Origin: Erpobdella octoculata
Lineage: Eukaryota > Annelida > Clitellata > Hirudinida > Erpobdellidae
DNA: 64,000 nucleotides
Direction of reading: 5' to 3'
Assembly: GCA_963978895.1 (NCBI GenBank)
Contig: OZ022238.1
Location: forward strand, 18,022,871-18,086,870
The notes below the pieces were generated by a model, which had not been told where the DNA came from, did not search any database, and saw only the letters and a program-made list of their open reading frames with translations. The translations under genes and the position numbers were made by a program. Of this stretch, positions 45,805-57,092 are shown one piece after another. Position 1 is the first letter of the stretch. Every line of letters begins with the position of its first letter.

Positions 45805-46010
45805 AAAGCAGTTGTTTCTGTGGCTGGTCCTGTGGCCTGGAATAGCCTTCCCCCCGCTCTGAAGGATCCAACGATGCCTTTTAGTGTCTTTCGTGAACGG
45901 CTCAAGACATATTTGTTCTCTTCCATTTAATTGTGCAGTGCGCTTTTGTGACTTTTATTTTGTAAAAAAGCGCTATATAAAAAACCTGTATAATAATAAT
46001 AATAATAAAA
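45805..46010 (+). mobile_element. 3' end of an L2-type LINE
   Basis: An open frame of about 40 codons ends at 45928: VVSVAGPVAWNSLPPALKD, then FSVFRERLKTYLF and stop, the standard closing motif of L2-like ORF2. A short 3' UTR with GCGCTATATAAAAAACCTG and an (ATA)n tail (45990-46008) follows. 5'-truncated. Confidence 0.78.
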
Positions 46011-48060
46011 TGTTGAAAACATGTTGAAAACATGCTTTTGTGATAATTTTTGAATAAATTCGTAATGGATGAAAAATATTCATTTCAACGAAGTTTATAT
46101 TTTATAACCAGATAAATATGAAACCATTTTTCATAATATCTTTTGTTCGACTATTATATAAAAAATAATTTTTCTAAACAATCTGAAAATAATTAAATAA
46201 AGTGCTGTCTTCCCCTTTTGCGTCGATTCGGAAAGTTTCAAAACTCTCGCTAATCGGAAAGCTAGTTAAAAATTCATGAAAGATTACGACTAAAAAACAA
46301 CGATACGGATTCCGGTTTCAATTTTTCGAAAAGTCAGGTTTGGGTTTCACAATTTTAAGAATTCAGGGTTGGGCTTGGCTTCAGAAATCTAAAAAGCTAA
46401 GTAGTACTGAACTTCGGGTTTCATGTTTGTTTGAAAAGTTTTTTATAATTTTCATCCTTAAATACTTCAAATATCAAGTATTTAGAAAATCATGGTAAAA
46501 TTTTTCTACTTTAAAGACATGTCATCATCAAAAAATGATTTGAAAGAAATTAAAAGCGATTGTTAGACCGAAAAGTTGAGAATTTGGATCGAAACGTTGT
46601 TCCTGCCAAATGGCGAGTTGTATTTCTTAAAGCATGTTTATATATATATATATATTATTTTAAATGTTTATTGCATTTAGTAGACACAATTTCAGATAAC
46701 AATGTTTGTCCTAAACGAGCTCGATTTGGTCTCATGTATGACCTGCATAACTAAATATCCGCTCCACTGACGCTGAAATTGCTGGTACACATAATATCTT
46801 TTTAATTAACGAGCCCAATCAATCTGTCATTATTTTTACACGCTTTTACTTAACTTGACTTATCTCTGTCTGTCTGTCTTTCTGTCTATATGTTCATCTG
46901 TCTGTCTATCTGTCTGTCGTCAAATTTTGCAATTGATTTTAAACTAACTTCCCGATGTGCTAGAGACCTAATAATTTAAACATACCTTCAAACTGATTAA
47001 CAATGGATTCTATCAAATTTTCTGATCGATTGAAAAAAATTTAATTTAATAATTATTATTTGTGATATTTCTGTCGAACTATTTATTGTCTATGCTAATA
47101 TGCTCGTTGTTTATTTAATAAATATAATTTTTAGATCGATTGGACAACATCAACGTCCAGAGGATGTCAAATGATCACTTGAATAGTGTAAAAATATAAA
47201 AGTGTGTTTTTAAAAAAACTTTGTTTTTTGATTTACTTGTTTATTTTTAGCTAGCAGTTCCCACTACATATATGGTTTTATGATTAATTTTCAATTCATA
47301 ATTAATAGAAGGAACAATATTTTTGACGAAAATCGTCATTAAATGTGTCGATGTATTATCTTTTTTTTAACTAACAAAAGTTGTAAATTCCTCAATGGTC
47401 TATATCTTGTTTGTTTTTCATCATCACACCAAATTGAGCTTGCACCAATATTTTTCTTTGTACATTATAAGCATTTTTATGGTTAAATTAAATGTTCCAT
47501 TGAAATTAAGTCAAAATATTTTAAACAGCAAAATCAGACTTGTTGTTCTTGTTAAGGTCCCGTGTAGGAGGTAGGGTGGACTCTAGGCAACTTTTGGACT
47601 CTAGAGTTTAGTATGCCAGCAGATATAATGGAAAATCTCCAAACTCGAGGGTAGGAGGTACGATCTCTCTAGTAGATTCTCATATTCTAGAGTCAAATAA
47701 ACTGCGGCATTTTCGACTCTAGAGTACAATATTCCAAGAGGTAGGATGGGCTCAAGCAAAATTTAACAGTATAAAATCCGAGATACCTGCAGGCATAATA
47801 AACTCTAGAATACACCAAATAGTTTTATAGATGGAAATTAAATTTATCGTCATCGTTTTATGCAATCGATGAGAAAGGGGAAAAGTGGAAGCTAGAACCA
47901 TCCAACGATGTATTGTTTTAAAATGTATTCTTAGAAACATTTTGTTAATTTTGTAAACCGCTTAAACAACAACAATAAAAAAATTACAAATAACTAAGCC
48001 AAGGTTAACAAGATGTTGTCAATGTTTAAAAAAAAGATGCACTTAAAATTCACTTTCATT
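46011..48060. other. Gene-free stretch with simple repeats
   Basis: 46864-46918 is a (CTGT)n-type run. 47557-47815 repeats GACTCTAGAGT-like and GTAGGAGGTA-like motifs about three times. 46638-46656 is a short TA run. No coding signal; the Met-rich ORF at 47752-47940 is not convincing. Confidence 0.55.
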
Positions 48061-48064
48061 GACA

Positions 48065-48434
<370 letters not shown>

Positions 48435-48459
48435 TCTTATTGTACCAGCTGTATATACA

Positions 48460-48566
48460 CGGGAGAGCAACCAGTAGCGGAAAAGCGACCGAGAGTCGGT
48501 AAGCGACTTAAAGCGGGAAAACGACCGGGAACGGGAAAGCGACCGGGAGCAGCAATGTGGCCGGTA
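48460..48566 (+). repeat. GCGACCGGGAACGGGAAA minisatellite piece
   Basis: About five imperfect units of the 18-bp repeat described at 59.8-60.4 kb, cut off by the CR1 3' end. Confidence 0.7.
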
Positions 48567-48654
48567 TTAACATAACATAACATAACATAACGTTTATTTT
48601 AAAGTGAATCAGAACAATTAATAATAATCGTGTGTGAGATCCACTATCAAACAT

Positions 48655-51573
48655 TTAAAAACCATATTTACATAATTTAATTTTAAATTCTTCAACAGTT
48701 TCAGCATTCACAACTTCATTCTCCAATTTATTCCATTCATTCGTCACTCTTGCACTAAAGATTTTATGTTTCATTAAACTCTCCCTTTTCTTATATAGCT
48801 TAAAGTTGTGCCCTCTGGTACTTTTGTATCTCGATCTCTCAAAAAATCTTTCCGGATTTAGGTTAACCAATCCGTTCAATAATTTGTAAGTCTTATTTAA
48901 GTCTCCTCTAGTCCTCCTCTTTTCAAGTGTGGTCAGATTACATCTACTCAAACGTTGTTCATAATTCAGTCCTTTTAACTCAGCAATCATCTTTGTAGCT
49001 CGTCTTTGCACTTTTTCAATTATGTAGATATCTTTTTTAAGACAAGGGCTCCATGCCTGCACACAGTATTCCAAGTGTGGCCTAACTAGAGATTTATACA
49101 ATCTTAAAACTGTATCTTTATCTCTGCTGACTATGGTTCTTTTGATCATGCCCAAAATTCTGTTTCCCTTCTTTGCAACCTCTGCCCATTGTCTAGACTG
49201 TTTAGCATCTTCATTTACTAATACGCCAAGATCTTTTTCTTTTTTCGTTTCTTTTAGCTGTATCCCTTCTAACTCGTATTTATATCTTGGATTTCTACTA
49301 CCCAAGTGCATAACATGACACTTGTCAACATTGAACCGCATCTGCCATTCCTGCGACCATTTGAATAACTGCACAAGATCGTTTCTCAGCACTTCGACAT
49401 CGTCACTATTGCACACTGTTTTGCATAATTTAGTGTCGTCGGCAAATTTTGATAATTTAGCTGCTATTCCTTCATCAAGGTCATTTATATAGACAACAAA
49501 AAGAAGTGGTCCAAGCACAGAACCTTGAGGCACTCCACTGGTTATTTTCATCCATTTCGAAAAACTTCCTCTCACTCCCACTTTTTGTCTTCTATCCAGC
49601 AACCAGCAATCTATCCACCTTAACAGATTACCACCTATACCAACTGCTTTCAACTTTGAAGTCAACCTTTGATGAGGAACCGTGTCGAAGGCCTTGGCAA
49701 AATCTAAATAAATCACATCCACCGACTGACATGCATCCATACCTCCATAAACCTCTTCAAAAAAATCCAACAAATTTGACAAACACGATCTTTTCTTCAC
49801 AAATCCATGCTGACTATCTTTAATTAATTTATATTTCTCCAGATGAATCACAATTTCATTTTTAATCATTTTTTCCATAATTTTGCAAGCAATACTGGTA
49901 AGACTAACTGGTCTGTAATTGCATGCTTCGCTTCTGTTGCCTTTTTTAAACAGTGGCAACACAACAGCATCCCTCCAGTCCTGCGGGACCTCCCCAGTTT
50001 GCATTGACCTATTCATCAATTCTGCCAGCACATCTCCGATCTCATTTCTGACCTCAAGCAAGAACTTTGGGTGCAGCTCATCCATCCCAGGGCTTTTATC
50101 AGTTTTCATATTTCTTAGCATTTCAACAACTTGCATTTTTGTAAAAACAACTTCAGTTATTAATTCGTCTGTATCACTTTGAAACAAATCTTTAGCCTTA
50201 GGGATATTTTGGATATCTTCTTTAGTAAAAACAGATCCAAAGTAGTTATTTAGAATGTCTGCTGTTTCTTCATCGTTCGTTATTACCTGCCCTTTGTCAT
50301 CTTTTAATGGACCTACTTTGTCTTTTTTCTTCTGTCTACTTCTCACATATTTGTAAAAACTTTTGCAATCCATTTTTATATTGTTTGCCAGTTTCTGTTC
50401 ATACTCCAATATGGCCATTTTAATTGTTTTTTTCACTTCATTTCTTTTCTTTTTGTATTTTTCTTTTAATTCCTTTAATTTTTCTGTGTTTGAATTATCC
50501 CTTCCAATGGTACAATTTAGATCTCGATATTTTTTCCATACTTTACATTTTGCTCTTTGCTTTTTAATTATCAGTCTCGTCATCCATGGATTTTTATTTT
50601 TCCAGTTTTTCTGAATTGGAACCTGTCCCTCAATGACTTCTTGCATGCTTTGAATAAACACTTTCCAGCTATTTTCTACATTCAATCCAGTTATTTTGCT
50701 CATTAAATTTTTATTTATGATACATTTTCTTATGTTATCATAATCAGCCTTGAAGTAGTTGTATCTAACATCTTTTGATGTTCTTTGCTTAATATCACTT
50801 ATTGTCAAATCCCATCTGATAATCTGGTGGTCACTTGTACCAAAACATTCACCCACTATTATATTTTCAACTATATTTTCTTCAGAAGTTAATAATAAGT
50901 CAAGAGTATTTCTTCCTCTTGTTGGTGCTCTGATCAGCTGTGTTAAAAATTCATCATTAATGAAGTTTAGAAATTGCTCGTCTTTGTGTGTCTGACCCTC
51001 AAGAGTATCCCAATTAACGTGGTAATTAAAATCTCCTATAATGATCACTGGCTTTTCATTTGCCTTGGAAATCAAATCACACAATCCCTTGTCTGCATCT
51101 TCATTAGAACTCGGAGTTCTGTAGCAAACCCCAATTATTAATTTATATGTTTTCAGCTTCAATTCACACCACACGCTTTCTTTAAATTTTCTGTTGTTTA
51201 GGTCCTCTCTTTGCACTGCATTCAAATCATTTTTCACATACAACAGTACACCCCCAGCACCATGGCCAGTATTCTTTTGATTTTCTCTGTCTTTTCTAAA
51301 CATATCATAGCCTACTAACTTTAGTTCATCATCACTAATTTTATTGTTTGTCCAGGTTTCTGTTAAGCCAATAATATCTGGGTTTTCATTTTTCACATAT
51401 ATTTCCAATTCAGCCATTTTTATCCTATTAGCCAGACTTCTTACATTAGCATAAAAACATTTACAAATTTTTTTGCCTTCGTCCACCGTAGTCAAATCTC
51501 TTCTATCTTTTTTTTCATTGTTTCTTTTTACCATTTTCTTGAGTGCCACCTTCTTCTTTTCACCATGCTCCAC
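48655..51573 (-). CDS. CR1 ORF2: APE endonuclease and reverse transcriptase
   Basis: 972 residues, no interruption. The endonuclease (about 35-250) has ANVRS, the metal-binding Glu in LTETW, GDFNYH and TSDHQIIRW. The RT (about 490-790) has VVLPLFKKGNRSEACNYRP, YLDFAKAFDTVPH, SGVPQGSVLGPLLF and FADDTKL (FADD 710-713). A C-terminal thumb/tail follows (LYKSLVRPHLEYCVQAWSP). The protein nicks target DNA and copies the element RNA at that site. Start at the first ATG; ORF1 ends only about 40 nt upstream, so translation may depend on reinitiation or overlap. Intact, therefore possibly competent, but ORF1 is not. Confidence 0.94.
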   Translation of the reverse strand: MEHGEKKKVALKKMVKRNNEKKDRRDLTTVDEGKKICKCFYANVRSLANRIKMAELEIYVKNENPDIIGLTETWTNNKISDDELKLVGYDMFRKDRENQKNTGHGAGGVLLYVKNDLNAVQREDLNNRKFKESVWCELKLKTYKLIIGVCYRTPSSNEDADKGLCDLISKANEKPVIIIGDFNYHVNWDTLEGQTHKDEQFLNFINDEFLTQLIRAPTRGRNTLDLLLTSEENIVENIIVGECFGTSDHQIIRWDLTISDIKQRTSKDVRYNYFKADYDNIRKCIINKNLMSKITGLNVENSWKVFIQSMQEVIEGQVPIQKNWKNKNPWMTRLIIKKQRAKCKVWKKYRDLNCTIGRDNSNTEKLKELKEKYKKKRNEVKKTIKMAILEYEQKLANNIKMDCKSFYKYVRSRQKKKDKVGPLKDDKGQVITNDEETADILNNYFGSVFTKEDIQNIPKAKDLFQSDTDELITEVVFTKMQVVEMLRNMKTDKSPGMDELHPKFLLEVRNEIGDVLAELMNRSMQTGEVPQDWRDAVVLPLFKKGNRSEACNYRPVSLTSIACKIMEKMIKNEIVIHLEKYKLIKDSQHGFVKKRSCLSNLLDFFEEVYGGMDACQSVDVIYLDFAKAFDTVPHQRLTSKLKAVGIGGNLLRWIDCWLLDRRQKVGVRGSFSKWMKITSGVPQGSVLGPLLFVVYINDLDEGIAAKLSKFADDTKLCKTVCNSDDVEVLRNDLVQLFKWSQEWQMRFNVDKCHVMHLGSRNPRYKYELEGIQLKETKKEKDLGVLVNEDAKQSRQWAEVAKKGNRILGMIKRTIVSRDKDTVLRLYKSLVRPHLEYCVQAWSPCLKKDIYIIEKVQRRATKMIAELKGLNYEQRLSRCNLTTLEKRRTRGDLNKTYKLLNGLVNLNPERFFERSRYKSTRGHNFKLYKKRESLMKHKIFSARVTNEWNKLENEVVNAETVEEFKIKLCKYGF

Positions 51574-51604
51574 TATATTCAGTTTCTTTTCAGCTTTACT
51601 ATCC

Positions 51605-52535
51605 TCATGTCCCCCGCATGCCCTTTACCCTGTATATTCAGTGTCCCGTTGTTTCTCCATTCTGCTTCTCTCTGCATTGTTCAACCAGCTTTCTGCACTG
51701 TTCTCTTTCAGTTCTTGTCAAGTCATGAGTGACTGAGATTCTCTTGAATTTTTCTTCTGCTTTTTGAAGTCTGGACAATGACTCTAGAGCTTTGTTTTTG
51801 ATTGCAACATTACGGAACTCTATAAGTAACGGTCTTTCTTTTTCTCCTTCTTTGTATTTTCCTAATCTGTAGATGTTTTTTATGTCCAACTTTTCATCGC
51901 AGGGCACTTCCAAAACATCATTCAAGAGGCTTAACACCATTCTTTTGTCTTCACCTATTCTTTCACCGTGCTCCATGTCTTTTTTTTCAGCCAATCGATG
52001 CAAGATAATGTTTTTTTTTCTTCTCTCAGTTTTTTCTCTTCTATATTGCGTTCAATTGATTCCTCTACTTTTTTCACTTTTTCGTTTATTGCCTTCAGAT
52101 CTTTGTCAACATTTCTTTTAACAACAGTGCTCCACTCTTCAGTTTTTTCCCTTAAAGTAATCTGTATCATCTTTTCTTCTGTCATCTTAATTCTGTTCAA
52201 CCTCTCCTCCATTTCTTCAATCTGTGATTTATGTTCCTCATAATGCTTGACCTCTTCTTTTTCCACTATTTCCTTATTTCTAATGTTTTTTTTTTTTTTT
52301 TGATAATTTATTTATTGAGCGCCTTTTCCGTTCTAAGCAGTTCCTCCAATTTTTCTTCCAACATATCAATCCTTTCCTGTTGCTTTTCAATATTCTTTTC
52401 CAACACAGCAGTTCTTTCACAACCTTTGCATATATGTCCGGCAAAACTGTCAACTCCTCCGTACATCTCACATATCTTACATTTTTCAGATTTTTGGACA
52501 TTTTTGAAAAATAAATCACCGAAAATAAATCAAAG
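51605..52535 (-). pseudogene. CR1 ORF1, zinc finger and coiled coil, frameshifted
   Basis: Three frames carry it. First, 52535-52315 encodes a Cys/His motif (CKICEMYGG ... GHICKGC) and a Glu/Lys/Leu coiled coil, ending at a stop before a run of T. Second, 52266-51955 is a charged coiled coil (EEMEERLNRIK, KKVEESIERN). Third, 52003-51638 is a globular part (LSLLNDVLEV, NIYRLGKYKEGEKERPLLIEF) like the RNA-binding domains of LINE ORF1 proteins. The breaks fall at homopolymers (52287-52301, 52010-52019), so sequencing error is a possible cause. It would act as the RNA chaperone of the element. Confidence 0.75.
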
Positions 52536-52560
52536 CGAAATAAATGAAACACTGAAGTAA

Positions 52561-53618
52561 ATAATTTTTAAATTTAGTACAGAATAAATAATTACGGTTT
52601 TTAAACAATTGTGAATTGGAAAATAGATTTTGAGAATCACTACTGTAGAATTATGGACAATTATAATGTAATGTATGCACACTTGAAATATAATAAAAAC
52701 TATAACAACATAAATTAAAGTAAAATGACCAGTAGAATGAAATTATAATTGAAGAGGTAAATTAAATAATTAAAATTTTTTAAAATCACGACTGAATTTT
52801 GAAAAAAATAATGGCGATTGAAATCAAAAGATGGTGTTACTACACGCTTGAATTGTACGGGCTTTGCTGATTGGTTGAGTTGGTTTCTTCTGAGCTTTCT
52901 GATTTGCTGAATGCGTTTATGACGTCTGTTTTTGAGCAGAATTGTCGTTGAAGATACAGTAGAAAAATTTCGATTTTCGATTGTTTAATTTGTATTTATT
53001 TGTTAAAAATCATTAGCATTGAATTTTTTCTTTTCATTTTTTCTTTATTTTAATTTTCATGAGTTTTTCGAGTTTAATTACTAATTTTATTAGAGATATT
53101 AAGTAGAGAATATCAACGTTGAGATGAAATAGTTCTTGAGACTTTTCAGATTGTATAATTTTGAAGTTTCTGCTTTAATTAGCTTTTTTTAAATGTAAAA
53201 CTTTAGCAATTTACTGCATAAAATGTTATACATAAAATTGTCGTTGAAATTTTTGATAAATTCGAACCAATTCTTTAGTATGACCAAGCTGAGAATTTGT
53301 AGCGTCAACGTTTCAAGAATTCAAAATGTTGATGATGATCTCGCCTAAGTTTGGTGGTCCTGCCAAAAGATTCAACCTGTCTGTGGTCAGGTTGTTTGAT
53401 CAGAGATGTGATTTCTTTCTTTTTCCAGGTATTTCTTTTGAAGAGACTCACCAATAAATCGGTGGCAGGCAAACAACAAACAACTTCTAATTTTTAACAA
53501 AATTTAATAATTAAATTAACTTAAAAGAAGCAGAAGATTATTTTCAATTTTATTATTTTAGAATTTCAATCAATTAGAGCTTTTAAATCAGTATTTTTAT
53601 CTATAATTCAAAGGAGCT
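52561..53618. other. Gene-free stretch
   Basis: May include the CR1 5' UTR at its left edge. No other signal. Confidence 0.5.
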
Positions 53619-53674
53619 TAACTAGGGTATGGCCATAGATATCTATTAACTAGGGTATGGCCATAGATATCTAT
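53619..53674. repeat. Exact 28-bp tandem duplication
   Basis: Two identical units (TAACTAGGGTATGGCCATAG plus ATATCTAT) in direct tandem at 53619-53646 and 53647-53674, at the edge of Helitron-like GC-rich sequence. Confidence 0.9.
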
Positions 53675-53895
53675 TGAGAGAGCAAGCGGGGAAGGAAAGA
53701 GGAGCGAAAGAAAAACGATAGAAAAACCTCTAAAAACCCCGGCGCAGGAAAGCCAGAGAGCAAAAGGGAAGGAGAGAGCAAGCGGAAACGGAAGAGCAAG
53801 CAAATACGGGAACTAAGCGAAAACGTGAGAGCAAACGGGGAAAGAAACGGAGCAAGAGAAAAGAACGATAGACAGAGTTTCAAAACCCCGGGCAT
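53675..53895 (+). mobile_element. Minisatellite Helitron remnant
   Basis: Two diverged blocks of GAGAGCAAGCGGGGAA-type repeats, each followed by AAAAACCTCTAAAAACCCCGG-like text, the subterminal sequence of the 60-kb elements. The terminal hairpin and CTAG are cut off at 53893 (CCCCGGGCATTG). Confidence 0.6.
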
Positions 53896-53959
53896 TGTAC
53901 ACTCGATTGTTCTTCGAGATTGATTTTTTAAAATTGTCATAATTTTGTACATTAAACTT

Positions 53960-54017
53960 TTAATAAAAAAAAACAAAATAATTTAAAAGGCAAAGCAACG
54001 TTTGCTGGGTCAGCTAA
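53960..54017 (+). mobile_element. Another Helitron 3' end
   Basis: GGCAAAGCAACGTTTGCTGG then GTCAGCTAA: a short hairpin (AGCAAACGTTGCTT-like) followed by CTAA, fitting the CTRR rule. No 5' end assigned. Confidence 0.5.
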
Positions 54018-54029
54018 AACTTATATACA

Positions 54030-54520
54030 TTAGCGTACGAGCAGGGGGCAGAGGGCCGGCAGCCCCCACCAGTTTCGGGCAAATTTTTGGGCGAAATGGG
54101 CTGAAAAATCCGGCAAAAGTGTTTAAATTTCTTTAAATGATTAGTTTGATGTAGACAATTTTATAGTGTTTAATTTTTTTATCGATATAGCAACCAGAGA
54201 AACTCTCCATAACTGTAAAAAATGAAGGGTACTTTGAAAATGCTTGGATCTACACAGATAGATCTGGGAAAAATGTAAAGGCTGTTATCCACGGCACAAT
54301 TCTCGTCCAAAGAGACAAGAGCTGGAAGGAAAAACAAGTTTCTCGTAGAAGGCAAGTCCTAGTTGGCAAGAGCCAACAACAGACGCTCAACTACTTCAAA
54401 CTGCCAAAGACTGTTATAGAATATCTACGTATTATTTCAGTCTGGATAAAGTTATTGGCGAAACAGACTCCTGAATTAGTGGTAACGACCAAAACACTAT
54501 GTGCTCAATAGGATTTGTCA
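54030..54520 (+). pseudogene. Coding-like remnant of unknown family
   Basis: After a GC-rich repeat block (GCAGGGGGCAGAGGGCCGGC), 54188-54510 reads open for about 105 codons without ATG: ITVKNEGYFENAWIYTDRSG, KAVIHGTILVQRDKSWKEK, LNYFKLPKTVIEYLRII. No motif recognised. It stands before hAT remains and may belong to the same or another transposon. Confidence 0.35.
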
Positions 54521-54639
54521 TTCTCAACTCTGATGCGACCGACGAACACTATAAGAAATTGCTTCGGGATATGGAGTTGATCACGATTTGCTTAAGACAG
54601 AAAAGGTAATTTAGTCTAAATTTATCTCTGACCACGCTC

Positions 54640-54850
54640 CTATAGCAGGTTCACAAGAAGCCGCCCCCGATGTTGTCTCAACCTTTTACAACAATGACCT
54701 TCATGTTGTTCTACGAGTTTTCAATCAAGTTGTTAATATTTTTGCAGCAATTAGAGCCACGTCTTGTTCTGCCAAACGTTTCATCAGCGCGCTCAGACGC
54801 ATTGAAACAAATTAACGGAGTACATTAGGACAAAACACGTCTAAACACTA
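54640..54850 (+). pseudogene. hAT transposase C-terminal fragment
   Basis: Reads VLRVFNQVVNIFAAIRATSC, then SAKRFISALRRIETN and a stop where the family continues 'LRST'. This is the conserved hAT dimerisation motif (I.ATS.S.ER.FSALRRIKT.LR). Clearly broken. Confidence 0.7.
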
Positions 54851-54867
54851 CTTTAGTTGCAATTACT

Positions 54868-54990
54868 GTAGTTATAACTACATTTTAAGTAGTTATAACT
54901 ACTTTTGTTTTTGGGTAGTTGTCATGTAGTTATAACTATTTTTATGGCCTAGTAAAGTAGTTATAACTTATCACGATTATTTAACTACTT
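54868..54990. repeat. Cluster of TAGTTATAACTA palindromes
   Basis: The 12-bp palindrome occurs at 54869, 54891 and 54935, with a partial copy at 54959 and half-sites (AACTACTTTT) nearby, just downstream of the hAT fragment. Possibly subterminal transposase-binding repeats of the same element. Confidence 0.6.
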
Positions 54991-55215
54991 TTAGTTAAGA
55001 CTGAAACAAAACCAGGTATGCAAAAACACATTAAACTTTACCCCAAAACAAATTTATCAATTTGTTTATCTATATCGATAAAAAGCGATGTTATGTTCTA
55101 GTACATGTATCACGTTTTATTTAAATATATATATATCAATAATAAAAAAACTGTATTTAATAACTACTATACGACTAATTACGTAAGAGTGACAGAGTCA
55201 GTGAGTGACTCTATG
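54991..55215. other. Spacer
   Basis: AT-rich; no feature. Confidence 0.5.
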
Positions 55216-56010
<795 letters not shown>

Positions 56011-56279
56011 CTAGCGGGGTTACCCGGCGTTGCCCGGGGTTTTTTAGAGGTTTTTCTAATGTTTGTCTCTCTCGCTCCCGTTTCCTTCTCCACTTTCCCG
56101 TTTTCGTCGCGTTCCCGGTCGCTTTTCCGCTCTCGGTCGTTTTCCAGCTCCCGTTCGCTTTCCCGCTCAGAAGTTTTGTTATCGATTTTCTCTCTTGCTC
56201 GCGTTTCCTTCCAAGCTTGCTCTCCCGATTCCAGTCGCTTTCCGCGTTCCCGGTCGCTTTCCGCGTTCCCGGTCGCTTG

Positions 56280-57010
56280 TCAGAATAAGCGGTTTCCTTT
56301 TCATTCAGTTTCAGCGCTGGAACGTTAAAACCTGCATGTGTGTGGACCATATTTTTCACCGCTTTCCACATGGTAGTCTGACTAGAGTGTGAGTTAAGAG
56401 AGCTACAGAATGTTCGCCAATGGTTCTCTTTTGCTGTCCTCACTATCTTCTGTGCGATTTGTTTGAGTTCTCGATACCGTTCAAAGCCAGTCGTAGTATA
56501 CTCTTTCCGAAGTGAGTATAAGGCTTTGTTTCTTGCTTTGATTGCGCTTTCACATTCATCATTCCACCATGGTACTGGCCTAAGTCCTGATCGTCTTCCA
56601 TTTTTGGTTGGTATTGAAGCTATGGCTGCTTTGTTCAGACCTTGCGTTAACAGGTTTGTTGCTTCGTCAACATTTGTGAAAGTTTGGAGTTCATTGAACA
56701 TTCCTGTTGAAAGCCGTTGGTATTTGTACCAATCGGCTTTCTCCAGGTTCCATACCTTTCTGTTGTTTACCTCGTAATTAACCTTTTTATTTAGTGTGAT
56801 CAAAACCGGGTAGTGGTCACTGCCCAGATTTTCATCTAACACCTTACACAAGGCTTTTTGAGATAAAGAGGGAGAGCACATTGCTAAATCTATAGGGGTT
56901 GTCCTTCCGCTGGGAGTCAGGTGGGTACCTGATCCGGAAAAAAGGGCAACAAGGCCATACTGATCTAACAATTTCTCAATTAATTTTCCTCTGTTATCTG
57001 AAGTTTCAGC
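56280..57010 (-). pseudogene. LINE ORF2 middle part (endonuclease end, connector)
   Basis: About 240 codons to the Helitron junction: SDNRGKLIEKLLDQYGL, GTHLTPSGRTTPIDLAMCSP, the endonuclease SDH motif (GSDHYPVLITL), VWNLEKADWYKYQ, VPWWNDECESAIKARNKAL, WRTFCSSLN. It continues exactly where the plus-strand endonuclease at 58910 stops, in opposite orientation. RT is absent; the frame runs into minisatellite at about 56277. Confidence 0.85.
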
Positions 57011-57092
57011 ACGAAAAACAGGTAATAACTTGTAAAGACATTAGATATATTTTTAGATATATTCAAGTACAGATAAGCAAAAGAAATTTAAA

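Larger units (their letters stand above)
48567..52560 (-). mobile_element. CR1 retrotransposon, ORF2 intact, ORF1 damaged
   Basis: On the minus strand: ORF1 (about 52530-51610), ORF2 (51573-48655), a 3' UTR of about 70 nt, and a terminal (TTATG)n repeat of four to five units (48568-48590). A short 3' tandem repeat in place of poly(A) is the hallmark of CR1/L3 elements. The 5' limit is uncertain (52560 or beyond). It lies beside Helitron minisatellite sequence. The decayed copy at 5010-6960 is the same family. Confidence 0.9.
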
